64,000 nucleotides of DNA from Lutraria lutraria. Lineage: Eukaryota; Mollusca; Bivalvia; Venerida; Mactridae. Every line of letters begins with the position of its first letter. Within the stretch, counting starts at the first letter, position 1. The notes below the pieces were generated by a model that saw nothing but the letters and a program-made list of their open reading frames with translations, searched no databases and was not told the origin of the DNA. This document shows positions 40,396 through 51,351 of this stretch, piece after piece. A program made the translations under genes and the position numbers. The stretch is from positions 14,094,414-14,158,413 of the forward strand of contig OZ026835.1 of NCBI GenBank assembly GCA_964023205.1. The letters run 5' to 3'.

Positions 40396-41043
40396 ACAAA
40401 GTAGCTTAGTCCATATTGGCATATTTGAATGTAAATTGTATTTTTGAATATGATTGGGTGTAATTTAACAATATAATTACAAGATACAGGTACAAGAAGT
40501 GTTTAAACAAAGAATATGTTCATTTTCCAGAATGGTCAAAAACTTTCCGTGCATCGTTTGCAAGAAACGGACAAAGGAAAGAGATAGGCGTCCACCCACC
40601 ATACCAGTAAGGAAATTCCTACAGAAAGAACTTGGAATATGTCCAACTGATAATGACTGTGTGTGTAGTGCTTGCAGAAATAAATTCTACTAGAAGTCAA
40701 AAGCCCAGACAAGTTTGACCCCCACATGCAGTGGAAATAACGAAGATATCAGCGACTCAGACTACATTCCACCACAGGCAGCAACTTCATGTAAACCATT
40801 TTACAGTCCACCGTCTGTCAGTGATTTTGATTTTTTTAAAATATATATTAAAAATTTCTTCTGTTGACATGATTAAAATTACAATTCTGCGTTTTCAAAC
40901 AAATATAAAGCTGGAGTGGCATATTAAGTGTACCAATGATGAAAGAAATTAAGGGTTAGAGTATTGTACATGATGAATTTATTCATGCACTGTAATAACA
41001 TAACACTCAAAACACACTTGTACAAAATTTGTCTTTGTTTCAG

Positions 41044-41943
41044 GTGACACTCAAGATCTCATCAACTGGTCGGAGCCACTCTAGGTGTTTTATATGCAAG
41101 CATCCTGGGCCGAAATTTGTTAGATTGTCGGCAGAGGGGCGCGTGAGAGCTTTCATTGAGCACAAAATTCTTATCAACGCAGATGCAATGTGCTGTCCAG
41201 GACATTCATCAGATGGGTTTATCCTACCATCAGCGGTTGCCGTCATGCAATCAGTGACCAACAATTCCATGCTAAGCTGTTCAGCAATCAATGACCTCCT
41301 TCAAAGAATGCGTAACATATGCACTATTCAGCAGTCTTCTCTCAACTTCGACAAACTAAACGACAGTGATTTTCCATCTTTAATAGGACTTTCTAGAGAA
41401 CAACTCAATGATATATGCAGTCATTTGGACAATAAGATCAAGAACACACCCGTAAGATCGGCAAGAATGAGTATTGGATTGTTTTTAGTAAAGTTATATT
41501 CTGGAATGTCAAACAAACTCTTGGCAACCATTTTTGGAATAACAAAGTCGAGCGTTAGAAGAGCCATTTCCACTGTACGTCAAGCATTTATGCGAGGCTT
41601 TGTACCACTGTATCTGCGGATTGAGGCAGTCACTAGGGATGAAATCATCTCAAATCATACTGGTCCTTTAGCCAGATCATTGTTTGGCTCGTACAGTAGC
41701 CTAATTCTTGTATTGGACGGAACATATATTTATATCAACAAATCCAACAACTTTGCATTCCAAAGACGGACTTACAGCATTCACGAAGGACTTCCTCTTG
41801 TAAAGCCCATGGTTGTAGTAACCACAACCGGGCACTTCGTAACCATAGTGGGCCCATACATGGCAGATTACAGGAATAATGATGCTGCAATACTGAACCA
41901 TATGTTGAAGTCAAACATAGACGAAATCAGAAGCTTGTTGAAG
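41044..41943 (+). CDS. Transposase exon 2: zinc cluster, HTH and first catalytic Asp (300 codons, intact)
   Basis: An uninterrupted 300-codon exon between a TTTGTTTCAG acceptor and an AAG/GTAAAT donor, phase 0 at both ends. Near its start lies CFICKHPGPK, followed about 25 residues later by CCPGHSSDG, a CxxC...CCxxH zinc-binding pattern. Residues about 145-180 (GLFLVKLYSGMSNKLLATIF then GITKSSVRRAISTVR) have the look of a transposase helix-turn-helix. LVLDGTYIYI near residue 225 is the likely first catalytic aspartate motif of an RNase-H-fold nuclease. VVVTTTGHFVTIVGPYMADY follows, as is usual for DDE_4-like enzymes. The exon is the best preserved part of the gene. Confidence 0.7.
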
Positions 41944-43228
41944 GTAAATGTATACTTTATGTCTTCTTCCTATCAAACTATACAGCTTTAACTGTTAAGA
42001 TATTTTAACTGTACCGTACCAAGTATTAGGCCAGCGAGAACATGAAATAAACTTTATAAAAAATGTATAATAATTAATATGATTTTTACATCATGATGAT
42101 GATAATGAAAATAGCTTACTGTATAAAAATTCATAAAACCTACTGCAGTTACCAAAAAAACTTTTCCAGCCAATAAGATAAGAAAAAGAGGTACGATTAT
42201 GTAATAATAGCAATTTTAAACATTAAAAAGGCAGTAAACAAAAGTACAAAAAATTTTAGTACGAATCTTAATTCTTAACCAATTATGAGAGAATAACATT
42301 TGACATTATTACTGCCAAAGTAACAACTTATATTTGTAATTGTAAAATACAGCGTCAACTTACACCATGCAACTCTATAAAGCTGTAAATGCCGATATTA
42401 GGAAAGTTTATATTCGATACAGATACAGATGGCTGCCTTCAGTGCTGACCAAAGTAAAAATCGGAAAGATACCATAAAACAAATATTTTAAGCAGCGGAA
42501 AGATTAATGACAAACACATTTTCTACCATAAAACATAATACATACAATTGTTTTATACAATTATTTCTTTTGCAAAATTATGTGATGCGGTTAACTCATG
42601 CGCCGGGCTAATAACCTAGCCTATGTATATTAAACAACTGTAATTTTCAATCTTTAAAAGTCTGAAGATCACACACATTGTTTTAATACCAGACATGCAT
42701 ATATATTCTAAAAACTATGGACATTCAAAAGTATACCCAATACAATCTGCTTTTATTCCTTTTAAGGAGGGAGACGTTTTTGTGGTCGACCGGGGATTCA
42801 GAGACTCTGTCACTTCTCGCTGATCTGGGTATAGAGGCAGAGATGCCGGCATTGATGACAAAAGGGCAAAAGCAGATGCAAACAGCTGATGCTAATGCAA
42901 GTCGTCTAGTGACAAAGGTAAGTTCTTTTTAACGTATAAATCTTTGACAATTGTTAACACTTAACTTACAAGTTATTAAAAAGTTATTAAAACAAAGTTT
43001 TCTTTGTTTGTAAATGTTTTAATGATTATTGCATACATACAGTTATATATCTCTTGTAAAAATGCGGGTAGATTAGCTTATACTTTAGGCACATATATAT
43101 CCACAATTTTTACGGGTGACACATATACGTTTTGAATTCATGCGTTTACTATTATAATATTCAAGAAAATCATGTTTATATATTTAGTTGATTAATGTGA
43201 CAATCAATCAACTTCATTTAATTTACAG

Positions 43229-43996
43229 ATACAATGGGTCGTGGAATCGGCGAACGCGAGGATTAAGCGCTTCAAATATCTTGACCATGTCATGCCAAAT
43301 AGTCAGATTCCGTATATAGGCGACTTTGTACGTATTGTTTGTGCATTGACTAACAAGTACATGCCAAATCTAAGCTCACCTGCTTTGGTGGAAGAAGATG
43401 AAGCAACTGCAGCCAAGATGCTTGCGCAGTCAGGAAAAGTAAACAAATTACAGGGTATGATAGAAGAGAAGAAGCTGCCTAAAAGAGGAAAATTGTGGAA
43501 GACAGCGGAAGAAACCTCACTGGACGACTTCTCAAAGATGAGCGAGGAACAGCTGCGTCAACTCACTCTTGGTGTGTACCAGCTTCGTTTGAGCCCTAGT
43601 TACATACAAGAGCACCTTGACGGCAACTGCTATATCTTCTTCTTCGCTGAGGAACCAACACTTCAGTGTGCAAAGATTCAAAGCAGGCACACCACCAGCC
43701 GCCAGTACCTAATGTGGATCCAGTACAGTGAGGACACTATTGATTCATGGTATTGCATGTGCTGGGCAGGCGCGCGTTTTGTTGGAATGTGCTCCCACAT
43801 ATCTGCCATTATATGGTACCTGGCTTTTGGACAAATTGAGGGTAAATATATCGGTGTATGGAATTGGGGTGACCAAGGTACTAACTCGAGAATTGCACAT
43901 GAATGTATTCCGAAATTCATCTGCATCAACACATTATCTTTAGTAGCAGTTTTTGCACATCAAACATCAAAATTCGAAAATAACTACAACAAATAA
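43229..43996 (+). CDS. Transposase exon 4: catalytic Glu and SWIM-type zinc finger
   Basis: The exon opens at an ATTTACAG acceptor and reads IQWVVESANARIKRFKYL, a typical third-acid context. It continues open for 255 codons. Near its end it has WYCMCWAGARFVGMCSHISA, which fits CxC-x9-CxH, the SWIM finger pattern known from MULE-type transposases and other chromatin proteins. A donor-like GGTAAAT at 43841 may end the coding exon before the stop at 43994. Residues after that point (YIGVWNWGDQ onward) look less constrained and could be intron read-through. Confidence 0.6.
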   Translation: MQWVVESANARIKRFKYLDHVMPNSQIPYIGDFVRIVCALTNKYMPNLSSPALVEEDEATAAKMLAQSGKVNKLQGMIEEKKLPKRGKLWKTAEETSLDDFSKMSEEQLRQLTLGVYQLRLSPSYIQEHLDGNCYIFFFAEEPTLQCAKIQSRHTTSRQYLMWIQYSEDTIDSWYCMCWAGARFVGMCSHISAIIWYLAFGQIEGKYIGVWNWGDQGTNSRIAHECIPKFICINTLSLVAVFAHQTSKFENNYNK

Positions 43997-43999
43997 TCA

Positions 44000-44815
44000 A
44001 AGTAAATATTATGCTTAAAAGCGATTTTAAGTATTTTAGTATAAATTTATTGCTTATAAGCAATAATAACATATACAAAAGATGCTGATTTTACTGAAAG
44101 TGCCTTCAAATAGAAGTCAGTGTGCATGCACGGCCAAACAGACATGATATCTAGTGTTATGTATATGTGTTGCATACATATACTTATATATATTATTAGT
44201 TTGTAGGTTTTATAATAATTCAATTCTTAAGATATTACTTTAATATGTCATTTGTAATTAATACTTCAAAATGGTTAGATCAAGGCATTGAGTTGTTTAT
44301 TTGAATTATTATACATCTTGGATATTTCTCTTGGTGTAAGGCATGGACTTCCTGTACCAACCAGATTGAATTACCTTAGGGATTTCTGTAATTAATTTGA
44401 TTGACAAGTTGTTTCATGTTTAAATACTTTGGACTTCTTTGATCTAGTCTAATTTGATTCCTTGTACTTTTATATACACGCATGCTTGGAACATTTTGTA
44501 AGAGTTTTAGTTTGAATTTAGACCAAACAACATCAGAAATTAATAAAATAGAAAATCATAATTGTGTTATATATTTCCCCAATAATAAAACACTCTCACA
44601 ATGAACAGGACAGAGACTAGTACATTACACTAGGTGAAATCTACAGTTGTTTATCCCTTTGTATAATGGTCTCAGCTGTTGTTTGTTGTAATCAAGGTTT
44701 TTGTGAATGAAAACTTGCATGATGTTGTTTCATTGTAGACAGTTCTGTTGCTGAAATTTAATTTTGTATTTTGTGTACATTTTATGTTATCTGTATAATC
44801 ATATTAATTATTATT
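44000..44815. other. Non-coding AT-rich sequence downstream of the transposase gene
   Basis: I see no coding frame, structured repeat or inverted end pairing with sequence upstream of 40532. Confidence 0.4.
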
Positions 44816-44819
44816 ACAG

Positions 44820-44943
44820 ACGATGTCACTCAACTCATGTGACAGCCGAGATAGATTGTGTGGCTAGTATGTACTCGGTCAGTTACCATGGTACATGTAC
44901 CTGTATGGAATGTCTCCCTGGTTACAAATGTCCTGGACATTGA
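44820..44943 (+). CDS. Possible cysteine-rich terminal exon, unrecognised
   Basis: After a TTATTACAG acceptor the frame reads RCHSTHVTAEIDCVASMY, then SVSYHGTCTCMECLPGYKCP and GH before a stop at 44941. Six cysteines in about 41 residues, with a CxxCLPGYxCPG ending, resemble secreted cysteine-rich or EGF-like modules. There is no upstream partner exon and no sign of which gene it would belong to, so this may be chance. Confidence 0.25.
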
Positions 44944-45632
44944 AGTAGACACAGAGTATGTACATCTTTTTATGTCAATCATTATCTAGATAATGTCTGA
45001 AAGTGTTCTGTCTTTTTGACACAACTTAAGGCTCGGTCATAACCCACAGTGCATGTTTTAAGTCTGTGCGTTTTTTGGGGAGGCCACGGCCACCACATTT
45101 TCTGAAAATGTGGGAAGGGAGTGGCAATAGCAGGGAAGAAGTATGTTGGATTTTACGAATACCTGGTGTACTGTAATCCAAATACATTATTTAATCCCTG
45201 AAGTCGATATTATTTTATTTCAAAATGATTAAGAACAAAAAATAATACTATCAAACACTTATATACATAATTATATGTATGTATATAAGTCCTTGATACT
45301 ATACACATGTACCAAAAATAGTTGATTTTAGATCAATTTTTAAAGTTATGAGCTGTTTTTATGAACACTAAGAAATTCATATTTGTGAGTCAGCATGTAA
45401 GACAGGGATATGAACAATGTCAGTCATCATTTATATTGTATGTAATTCCTTTTTTAGATTTTTAATATCATGATTATGATTGTTGATTTGGGGGTTCTCA
45501 TATAAAAGTTATAAGATTTTATGTGTATGCATGCCTAGAGACTCATGCATATTCATAATGCACATATCGTATCATATCATATTCCTGAATATTCAATGTC
45601 ATGCATTGACATCTTTGAATATAACTTTATTA

Positions 45633-46000
45633 TTAAACATCATGAGACAGTGTGTCACATATAAGACCAAGGCTAATAGCTCCAAGGCCAAGGTCACACT
45701 TGGATGTTAAATGTCAAAGATGGGGTCTATTTTTGTGTCTGTTTCATAAAATGCAGAAATATTTACCATCATGAGACGATGTGTCCTGTGCAAGACCAAG
45801 GTCTGTAGGCTAAAGTTCAAGGTCACACTTAGATGTCAAACCTTAAAAAGTATTATATACCTTGTCTGGACATATTTGAAAATGACTTGGCATAATACAA
45901 TGAGATCATGTGTCCTAAGCAACACCCATATCCATTGGTCAAATGTTACGATTACACACTCTGTCAAATATATTTTCCTTGTCTGAGCTGTACATTCAAG
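45633..46000 (+). repeat. Three tandem units of ~130 bp
   Basis: The block CATGAGAC(A/G)rTGTGTC with CAAGACCAAGG and AAGGTCACACTTrGATGT-like sequence recurs near 45640, 45770 and 45900. The third unit is degenerate. No coding content. Confidence 0.6.
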
Positions 46001-46059
46001 GATTTGAAAGGGTATTTGGGAAAAATGAAATCAAACATTTACCGAAAGCAAACCAAAAA

Positions 46060-46500
46060 CAAACTTCATAACCAAAATCAAACTGTGATAGTTAGACAGA
46101 TATGCACCCAGTGGTATGTGTGACTTGTTTTCTTTGTCAAATACAATAATCGATCATATTGCAAAATTTCAGGGGATTATGAGTTTTCTCTTAAAATGAT
46201 TTTATTCAACTTTTTTCAATTTTTATTTACCTAGTTACATAGTTACTTCCCTTAGTTCTCTGACTAAACAAACCGAAAATAAATTTCATAACCGAAAACA
46301 AACTGTGACAGATAGACAGATACAGGTATGTGAAGTATGTGAATATTTTTAATTATCAAATATAATAATAGACTGTATGGCAAATTTTCAAAAGATAATT
46401 TTGTATTAAAATGATATTATCTAACTTTTTATCTATTTTCATTAACCTAGATGCAGAGTTATTTCCCTTAGTTTTCTTACAAATAACTTATATTATCATC
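46060..46500 (+). repeat. Two-unit ~222 bp direct repeat
   Basis: ACTGTGATAGTTAGACAGAT near 46081 and ACTGTGACAGATAGACAGAT near 46303 head two similar segments. Both continue through an ATAATA..ATTGCAAAATTTC-like block, TTAAAATGAT and AACTTTTT, then an ATTACCTAG...TTACTTCCCTTAG block. Old duplication. Confidence 0.55.
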
Positions 46501-46792
46501 ATCTTCCTATAGAATGCATCTTTAAAGATATAAAGAATTTGTTGAAATCTAAGTATATTATTTAACTTATTTGCAATGCACGCACATATTTTGTAATGAA
46601 TAAACATGAATTGTTCTTGCTTGAACTTTTATTTGTGTGAACTTACTATGTGTATATATGTGACAGACATCAGGAGACAATGTACTGCTCAGTTAGGATA
46701 ATTGTAGAGTGATGCATTGGTCGAGTCCACTTTTATGGTAGACATGTAAGCTGACTACATAATTTACAAATTTCGTTAAGTACATCAACAAT

Positions 46793-46872
46793 TGGTGTAG
46801 CACAATTGGTAACGATGTTGGTTGTTGATACATTTGTTGCGAAAATATCAGTTTGAGACTGCGATAGTACTA
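46793..46872 (+). ncRNA. tRNA-like relic (possible SINE head)
   Basis: TAGCACAATTGG matches an RNA polymerase III A box and CAGTTTGAGACTG loosely matches a B box about 50 bp later. The stems do not pair well, so it is not an active tRNA gene. It sits directly before the hairpin element at 46919. Confidence 0.3.
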
Positions 46873-46918
46873 TTTCGCAAATTATTTTCTATTTCTATAT
46901 ATTTTTTATTTACTTTTA

Positions 46919-47535
46919 GCTCACCAGAGCACGAATGTGCTCAGGGTGAGCTTTTGTGATCGCCCTGCATCCATCGTGCGTCGTTCATCGTGAAGTGGCG
47001 TCCATGTTTACTTAAAACAACATCTACTCCTACATCGCTATGCCGATTGCAACCAAACATTGGTGGAATGATCCTTGGGTGGTCCCCTTTCAAAGTTGTG
47101 CAAAAAAATCAATTTTATTGCTATGGCAACAAATAGAAAAAACTTAAAAATCTTCTTCTCCGAAACCACAAGGCCTAGAGCTAAGATATTTGGTATGTAG
47201 CATTGTCTAGTGGACCTCTACCAAGTTTGTTCAAATTCTTGCCCTAGGGTCAAAATTGGCCCCGCCCCTGGGGTCACTTGATTTATGTAGACTTATATGG
47301 GAAAATTTAAAAAATCTTCTCCGAAACCACAAGGCCTAAAGCTAAGATATTTGGTATCTAGCTTTGTCTAATGGACCTCTTTTAAATCTGTTTATATAAT
47401 GGCCATGGGATAAAAAACGGCCCAGATGGGTCACTTGATCTTACTTAGACTTGTATAGAAAACTTTAACAAAGTTCATTTCCAAATGACATTTTCTCCTG
47501 GTGAGCATTTATAGGGCCATCATGTCCCTCTTGCT
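46919..47535 (+). mobile_element. Hairpin-headed non-coding bivalve repeat element
   Basis: The left end is a two-part hairpin at 46919-46951: GCTCACC pairs with GGTGAGC and, inside it, GAGCAC pairs with GTGCTC. A CATC/CGTC-rich stretch follows, then two related segments around 47150-47270 and 47300-47420 (both contain TTCTCCGAAACCACAAGGCC and AGATATTTGGTAT). The right end carries GGTGAGC again and GGGCCATCATG...CCCTCTTG. No coding sequence. The internal segment is related to 38600-38830. Confidence 0.6.
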
Positions 47536-47567
47536 TTCGTTTTTGTGGGGATTTTTTTGGTAAGGAT

Positions 47568-48272
47568 TACTATAAACCAGGAAACTTTCGCGTAAAGAAA
47601 TGTTCGCGTTTTTATGTACCCTGGCATATTCGCGATATTCTACTTTCGCGGATTAGAGGAGACCCCGAACCTCGCGAAACAAAACACCCTCTGAATGAAA
47701 TAAATATCTTAAACATAATGGAGAAATAGTTTGTTTGTACAAAAATTAGTGACTATAACAATGGTCATTACTGGGTATATTTAACATAAAATTTACTCAA
47801 ATATCGGTGTCAAAAATAATAAAACAGGTAACTACCATCCTTAAAGCATGTTTTTCACACAATGTGTCGCAAACATGTCAGAATGGATTAAACAAACCAT
47901 TACGGCTTTTAAGTCTCAAATACTTGACACTTTAAGCAATCACTATTAATTGCGATTTTGATTGATTCATATGATTTTTAAAGATTTTTTTCTGAAATTT
48001 TAATTAAAAGAGCAGAAAGATGATGGAACATTTTCTCAAGCACAAAATAAATTATTAAAGTTGTTTCCCATGTTTCCAACGTTATAGTTATTGGACAAAC
48101 AACAAACCAATAAACTGGCATAGAAGATATTATATGACAATCTCCTTGTAGCGATTTATTTTCGCGGTTTTATGACAAGATGCTGATTCGCGGCGTTTTA
48201 CTTTCGCGGAAACAACCCAACTGCAAAACTCGCTTATTTGAATTGCGCAAAATAATTTCCTGGTTTACAGTA
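47568..48272. mobile_element. MITE with CTRTAAACCAGGAAA termini and TA target sites
   Basis: Left end TACTATAAACCAGGAAACTT and the reverse complement of the right end TACTGTAAACCAGGAAATTA are near-identical. Each end is preceded by TA, the target duplication of mariner/pogo-type transposition. Subterminal regions on both sides contain TTTCGCGG/CCGCGAAA iterations. The interior (about 0.5 kb) has no open frame, so the element is non-autonomous. Confidence 0.7.
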
Positions 48273-48280
48273 TACTATAA

Positions 48281-48685
48281 TGCAATACTGTCATTATTAG
48301 GGGGGGGGGGGGAGAAATGGCATAGAATCATAATGTAATACTGTTATTATCAGGGGGGGAAATGGTCTAGAATAATAATGCAATACTGTTATTATTAGGG
48401 GGGGGGGGAGTGGCCCAGTGGGGGGAGAAATGGCCTAGAATCATAATGTAATACTGGTATTATTAGGGAGGGGGGGGGAATGGTCTAGAATCATAATGTA
48501 ATACTGGTATTATTGGGGGAGAGTGGCCCATGGGGGGGAGAAATGGCCTAGAATCATAATGTAATACTGTTATTATTAGGGCGGGGGAGGGGCCCAGTGG
48601 AGGGGGGAGAAATGGTCTAGAATCATAATGTAATACTGTTATTATTAGGGGGGGGATTGGCCCAGGGGGGGGGGGGAGAAATTGC
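48281..48685. repeat. Poly-G-bearing minisatellite, seven ~50-70 bp units
   Basis: Units consist of GAAATGG(C/T)(A/C)TAGAATCAT, then AATGTAATACTG(T/G)TATTATTA, then a run of 6-14 G, sometimes with GTGGCCCAGTGG inserted. Length variation is mostly in the G run. The G strand has repeated tracts that could form quadruplexes. The proline-rich frame on the minus strand is a by-product of the C runs. Confidence 0.75.
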
Positions 48686-48689
48686 CTTG

Positions 48690-49640
48690 GCCAATATTTC
48701 CTGCTACACCGGTATGAAAGGAAAGATTCAATCCATTGGTTTGTTGACCTTCTAATCCCATAGTAATTTAATTTGTGTGTAAGCTGTCTTTGTGGTACCT
48801 TATTGAATGCTTTAGCAAAATCCATGTAACATCTGACTGTCTATGACCTTTGTTTGAGGCCCTATCCATGTTTGACAGAAGGTCAAGGACAAAAGTTTTA
48901 CATGATCTGTGGCTATGAAAACCATGCTGTGAGTCCACATAAATTTTGTGAATGTCCACATGTTTCATGATGTTGCTGACTATAATATGTTCTATGTAGT
49001 TACAACATATACAAGTAAGGGAAACTGGCCTATAATTTGAAGGGTCATATTTTTCACCTTTTTGAAAATTGGTTCAACATTGGCAAGGCGCCAATCATCA
49101 GGCACACATTCTTCAAGAAGAGACCTGTTAAAAATTGTGGAAAGAATAGTATGAGTTCTTTCTAGCATTCTTGGAGTATGCGTGCACAGATCTTATCTGT
49201 GAACAATCAAACTGAACAGCAGTTTTTCTACATCATAACAATCTATGTGGATCTCTCTCATATCTGGATAGGGGCTTGGATCCTTAAAAGGTAAGGGCTC
49301 ATCGGGTTCACATGTAAAAACAGACTGAAATTGATTGTTGATGATATTTGTTTTAACCTTGGGGTCTGAATGAAGAATGCCATTATCGCGGAGATGTAAC
49401 TGGATGATTCTTTTTTTATGGCTTTTAATGAGTGACCAGAATTTCTTATTTATTCTTCTGGATGGTTTGTCACTGTCCTCCACCTCTGTCATATCTGAAA
49501 ATATCCCAGAGATATACTTCCAATAAGCATCTCTTATAGACTTTCGGACAGAGGCTCGGAAGTTATGAAGTCTTTTTAAAAATCAAGTACTCAATCACGA
49601 TTGTTGTAGAGAATTTTTTGTCACTTCTATAGATTCTTTA
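48690..49640 (-). pseudogene. Non-LTR retrotransposon reverse transcriptase fragment, copy 1
   Basis: Read on the minus strand, segments in changing frames give INKKFWSLIKSHKK, NQFQSVFTCEPDEP, DSQHGFHSHRSCKT and MDFAKAFNKVPQRQLTHKL with YYGIRRSTNQWIESFLS. These are the thumb-upstream and RT motif 1 to A regions of Jockey/CR1-group non-LTR elements. The motif A aspartate lies in DFAKAFN. The YxDD region is missing because the fragment ends at the poly-G minisatellite. A 14 bp deletion at 49199 relative to copy 2, and other frame changes, show it is dead. Confidence 0.75.
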
Positions 49641-49784
49641 TACTTTTAATTAAATTGCAGTATCACTTAACGTCTTGAAATTTACATTAACATTTAAATC
49701 ACCAAACACAGTTGTAACTTTTTGAGTTTTTAAACACAGTTTTAAATTATTATTTATATAATTATGCGATACTAATAACAAATA

Positions 49785-50000
49785 AAGTTTCAAGTTTCAA
49801 AGTTTATTGCATTAGACAGGCCACGGCCCATACACAATCAAACATATACAAATTTTGTATGCATTATGATTAATCACACGTACTTATACACATATAACAA
49901 ACATATAAATCAGTCAATTATATAAATAATCAACACACAGTGTCAACCAATCAAACCAACTAATCAAACGTAGACTTATATAGTCTGACAACGACCTGTG
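49785..50000 (-). mobile_element. 3' tail of a retroelement-like repeat
   Basis: On the minus strand the sequence ends in GGGCCGTGGCCTGTCTAATG, then CAATAAACTTTGAAACTTG and AAACTT iterations. An AATAAA signal followed by short tandem tails is typical of the 3' end of non-LTR elements. Nothing upstream of it (higher coordinates) codes. Confidence 0.4.
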
Positions 50001-50105
50001 AATGATCAAATATCCATTCTGTAGGGTGAGTGGCATTTCAGGATATTTCGGTGGTTTCCGTAAAATATAAATATTAGTTATTTTCCAATTTAGCTGAAAT
50101 TAAGA

Positions 50106-50200
50106 GTGTAGCTCAATCGTTAAGGCGTCAAACTTTTTTACTTATTTTACTTATGCAGTCTGTTAGGCAAGATGTTACGGGTTCGAACCCCATGTGAGCG
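50106..50200 (+). ncRNA. tRNA-like sequence with internal expansion
   Basis: TAGCTCAATCGTTAAGGCGTC gives a good A box and GGGTTCGAACCCC a perfect B box with a short T stem. The two boxes are about 65 bp apart because of a TTTTACTTATTTTACTTATG insertion in the anticodon region. The D stem pairs poorly and no clear anticodon arm forms. It is a tRNA pseudogene or the head of a SINE rather than a working tRNA. Confidence 0.4.
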
Positions 50201-50454
50201 TTTATTTCCTTTCCATTTTTAATTGGCCTTTTTGGCATTTGGTTATTGCAAATTTTAAACTTTAATATTTGGACTGAATTTCATATGTATTATTATTTCA
50301 TTTCATGTAATTTCAATTACTCCTTGGTTAGCAGTATCTATACTGGAGCCATGCACTGTCAGAATGTAATAAATTGCTTCAATGTAGCATGACATCGTCT
50401 GCATACTTTGACAACATAATTTGATTTAGATTGCAAATAAATACCCTTTTTAAC

Positions 50455-51080
50455 ATTTTAAAGGCACCGAAATCACGAGCAATGTATGCTTTGAAAAATG
50501 GTGGCAAGATTAAGGATACAAACCAACACAATTCTGTTTAATAATGTTTCTAGTTAGGTGCACAGATTTCAGACCTACATAGGCCACTTACAACAGTAGT
50601 CAATAAATTTTAACGTGAGGTCATGTTTATTATAAATGTATTTCAAAGAATGGAACAATCCTCGACCTTTCGTCACGACTAACTGCTCAATTTCTATCCA
50701 TACATCAAACCTACGTATTTGGAAACTCGGAAACTCTTTGGAATTTGTTACATTCAGTAAAAGTGTAAAAATGTGTTAGATGTATGTGTGAAACAATATA
50801 TAATGGATAATTGCAAGAAGAACTTGGGTCATAAAATGACTAGTTTACGTACTAGCCGCAAAAATCATAGCTATGAATAATAAATCACATCCACCCAAAA
50901 ATTGTACAACAAATTCCAAAGAGTTTCCGATCTTTTATGGAAACTAATATTTTTTGTGATTTTATTTTTAATTGGATGAATTTTGGCTTCAGCTTTTTTC
51001 GATACAAGCTTCTAATTTATAATAATTTTGCCTTGATTCTAGATGCACCAAGTTGTAGGGTATGCCCCTTTAACATGGCA
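50455..51080. repeat. Foldback repeat with a perfect 22 bp inner inverted repeat
   Basis: CGGAAACTCTTTGGAATTTGTT is split here as 50728-50749 and its exact reverse complement lies at 50908-50929, 158 bp apart. Outer flanks are loosely complementary (TTTTAAAGGCACC near 50455 and GGGTATGCCCCTTTAA near 51058). This suggests a foldback element of about 0.6 kb. Confidence 0.5.
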
Positions 51081-51153
51081 TTTCACAGGGGAAACTAACA
51101 CAAACAAAATTGAAAAACTGCAGGAAAGACTTAGAGCATAACGTTTTATATAC

Positions 51154-51240
51154 AGTAAAACCCCGATTATTTGAATGTCGTTGGACCCTGAAAAATCATT
51201 TGGATAATCCATGGTTTTGAATAATCCGTTTTGGTATGAT
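51154..51240 (+). mobile_element. Terminal inverted repeat of a Tigger/pogo-like element, 5' end
   Basis: ACAGTAAAACCCCGATTATT is followed by TGAATGTCGTTGGACC and then repeated TTGGATAATCC-like motifs, the form of Tigger/pogo terminal repeats. A similar start (ACAGTACAACCTCTCC) lies at 60725. No matching 3' end or transposase was found in the window. Confidence 0.4.
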
Positions 51241-51351
51241 TTACTGGTTGGAAAACAATAATTCCTTACTGTCAGTATATTGCAAGGGGGTTAACTCTCG
51301 TATGCAAACATGAAGTTTCGTGAGTGATAATAATACAATGGATAATAGTTT

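Larger units (their letters stand above)
40532..43996 (+). pseudogene. Four-exon DDE transposase gene with zinc fingers and SWIM-type finger, damaged
   Basis: Inferred exons: 40532-40816, 41044-41943, 42767-42917 and 43229 to about 43841 (or the stop at 43994), all with GT/AG junctions. Exon 1 encodes a cysteine cluster (CIVCKKR ... CSACRNKFY). Exon 2 encodes a second cluster (CFICKHPG ... CCPGH), a helix-turn-helix and the first acid in VLDGTYIYI. Exon 3 encodes VVDRGFRDS, probably the second acid. Exon 4 starts with VVESANARIKRFK, probably the glutamate, and ends with a CxC..CxH finger. Damage: an in-frame TAG at 40691-40693 after which the frame stays open for about 40 coding-like codons, and a +1/-2 frame break in exon 3 after GACTCT. 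The gene is therefore probably dead, unless these are sequence errors. I recognise a cut-and-paste transposase but not its superfamily; no terminal repeats were found. Confidence 0.7.

Noticed and set aside
45480..46123. Overlapping 70-76 codon frames as small genes
   Set aside because: They follow the 130 bp and 222 bp repeats and have no recognisable features.
48463..48700. Proline-rich protein on the minus strand
   Set aside because: It is produced by C runs of the poly-G minisatellite fused to the end of a reverse transcriptase fragment.
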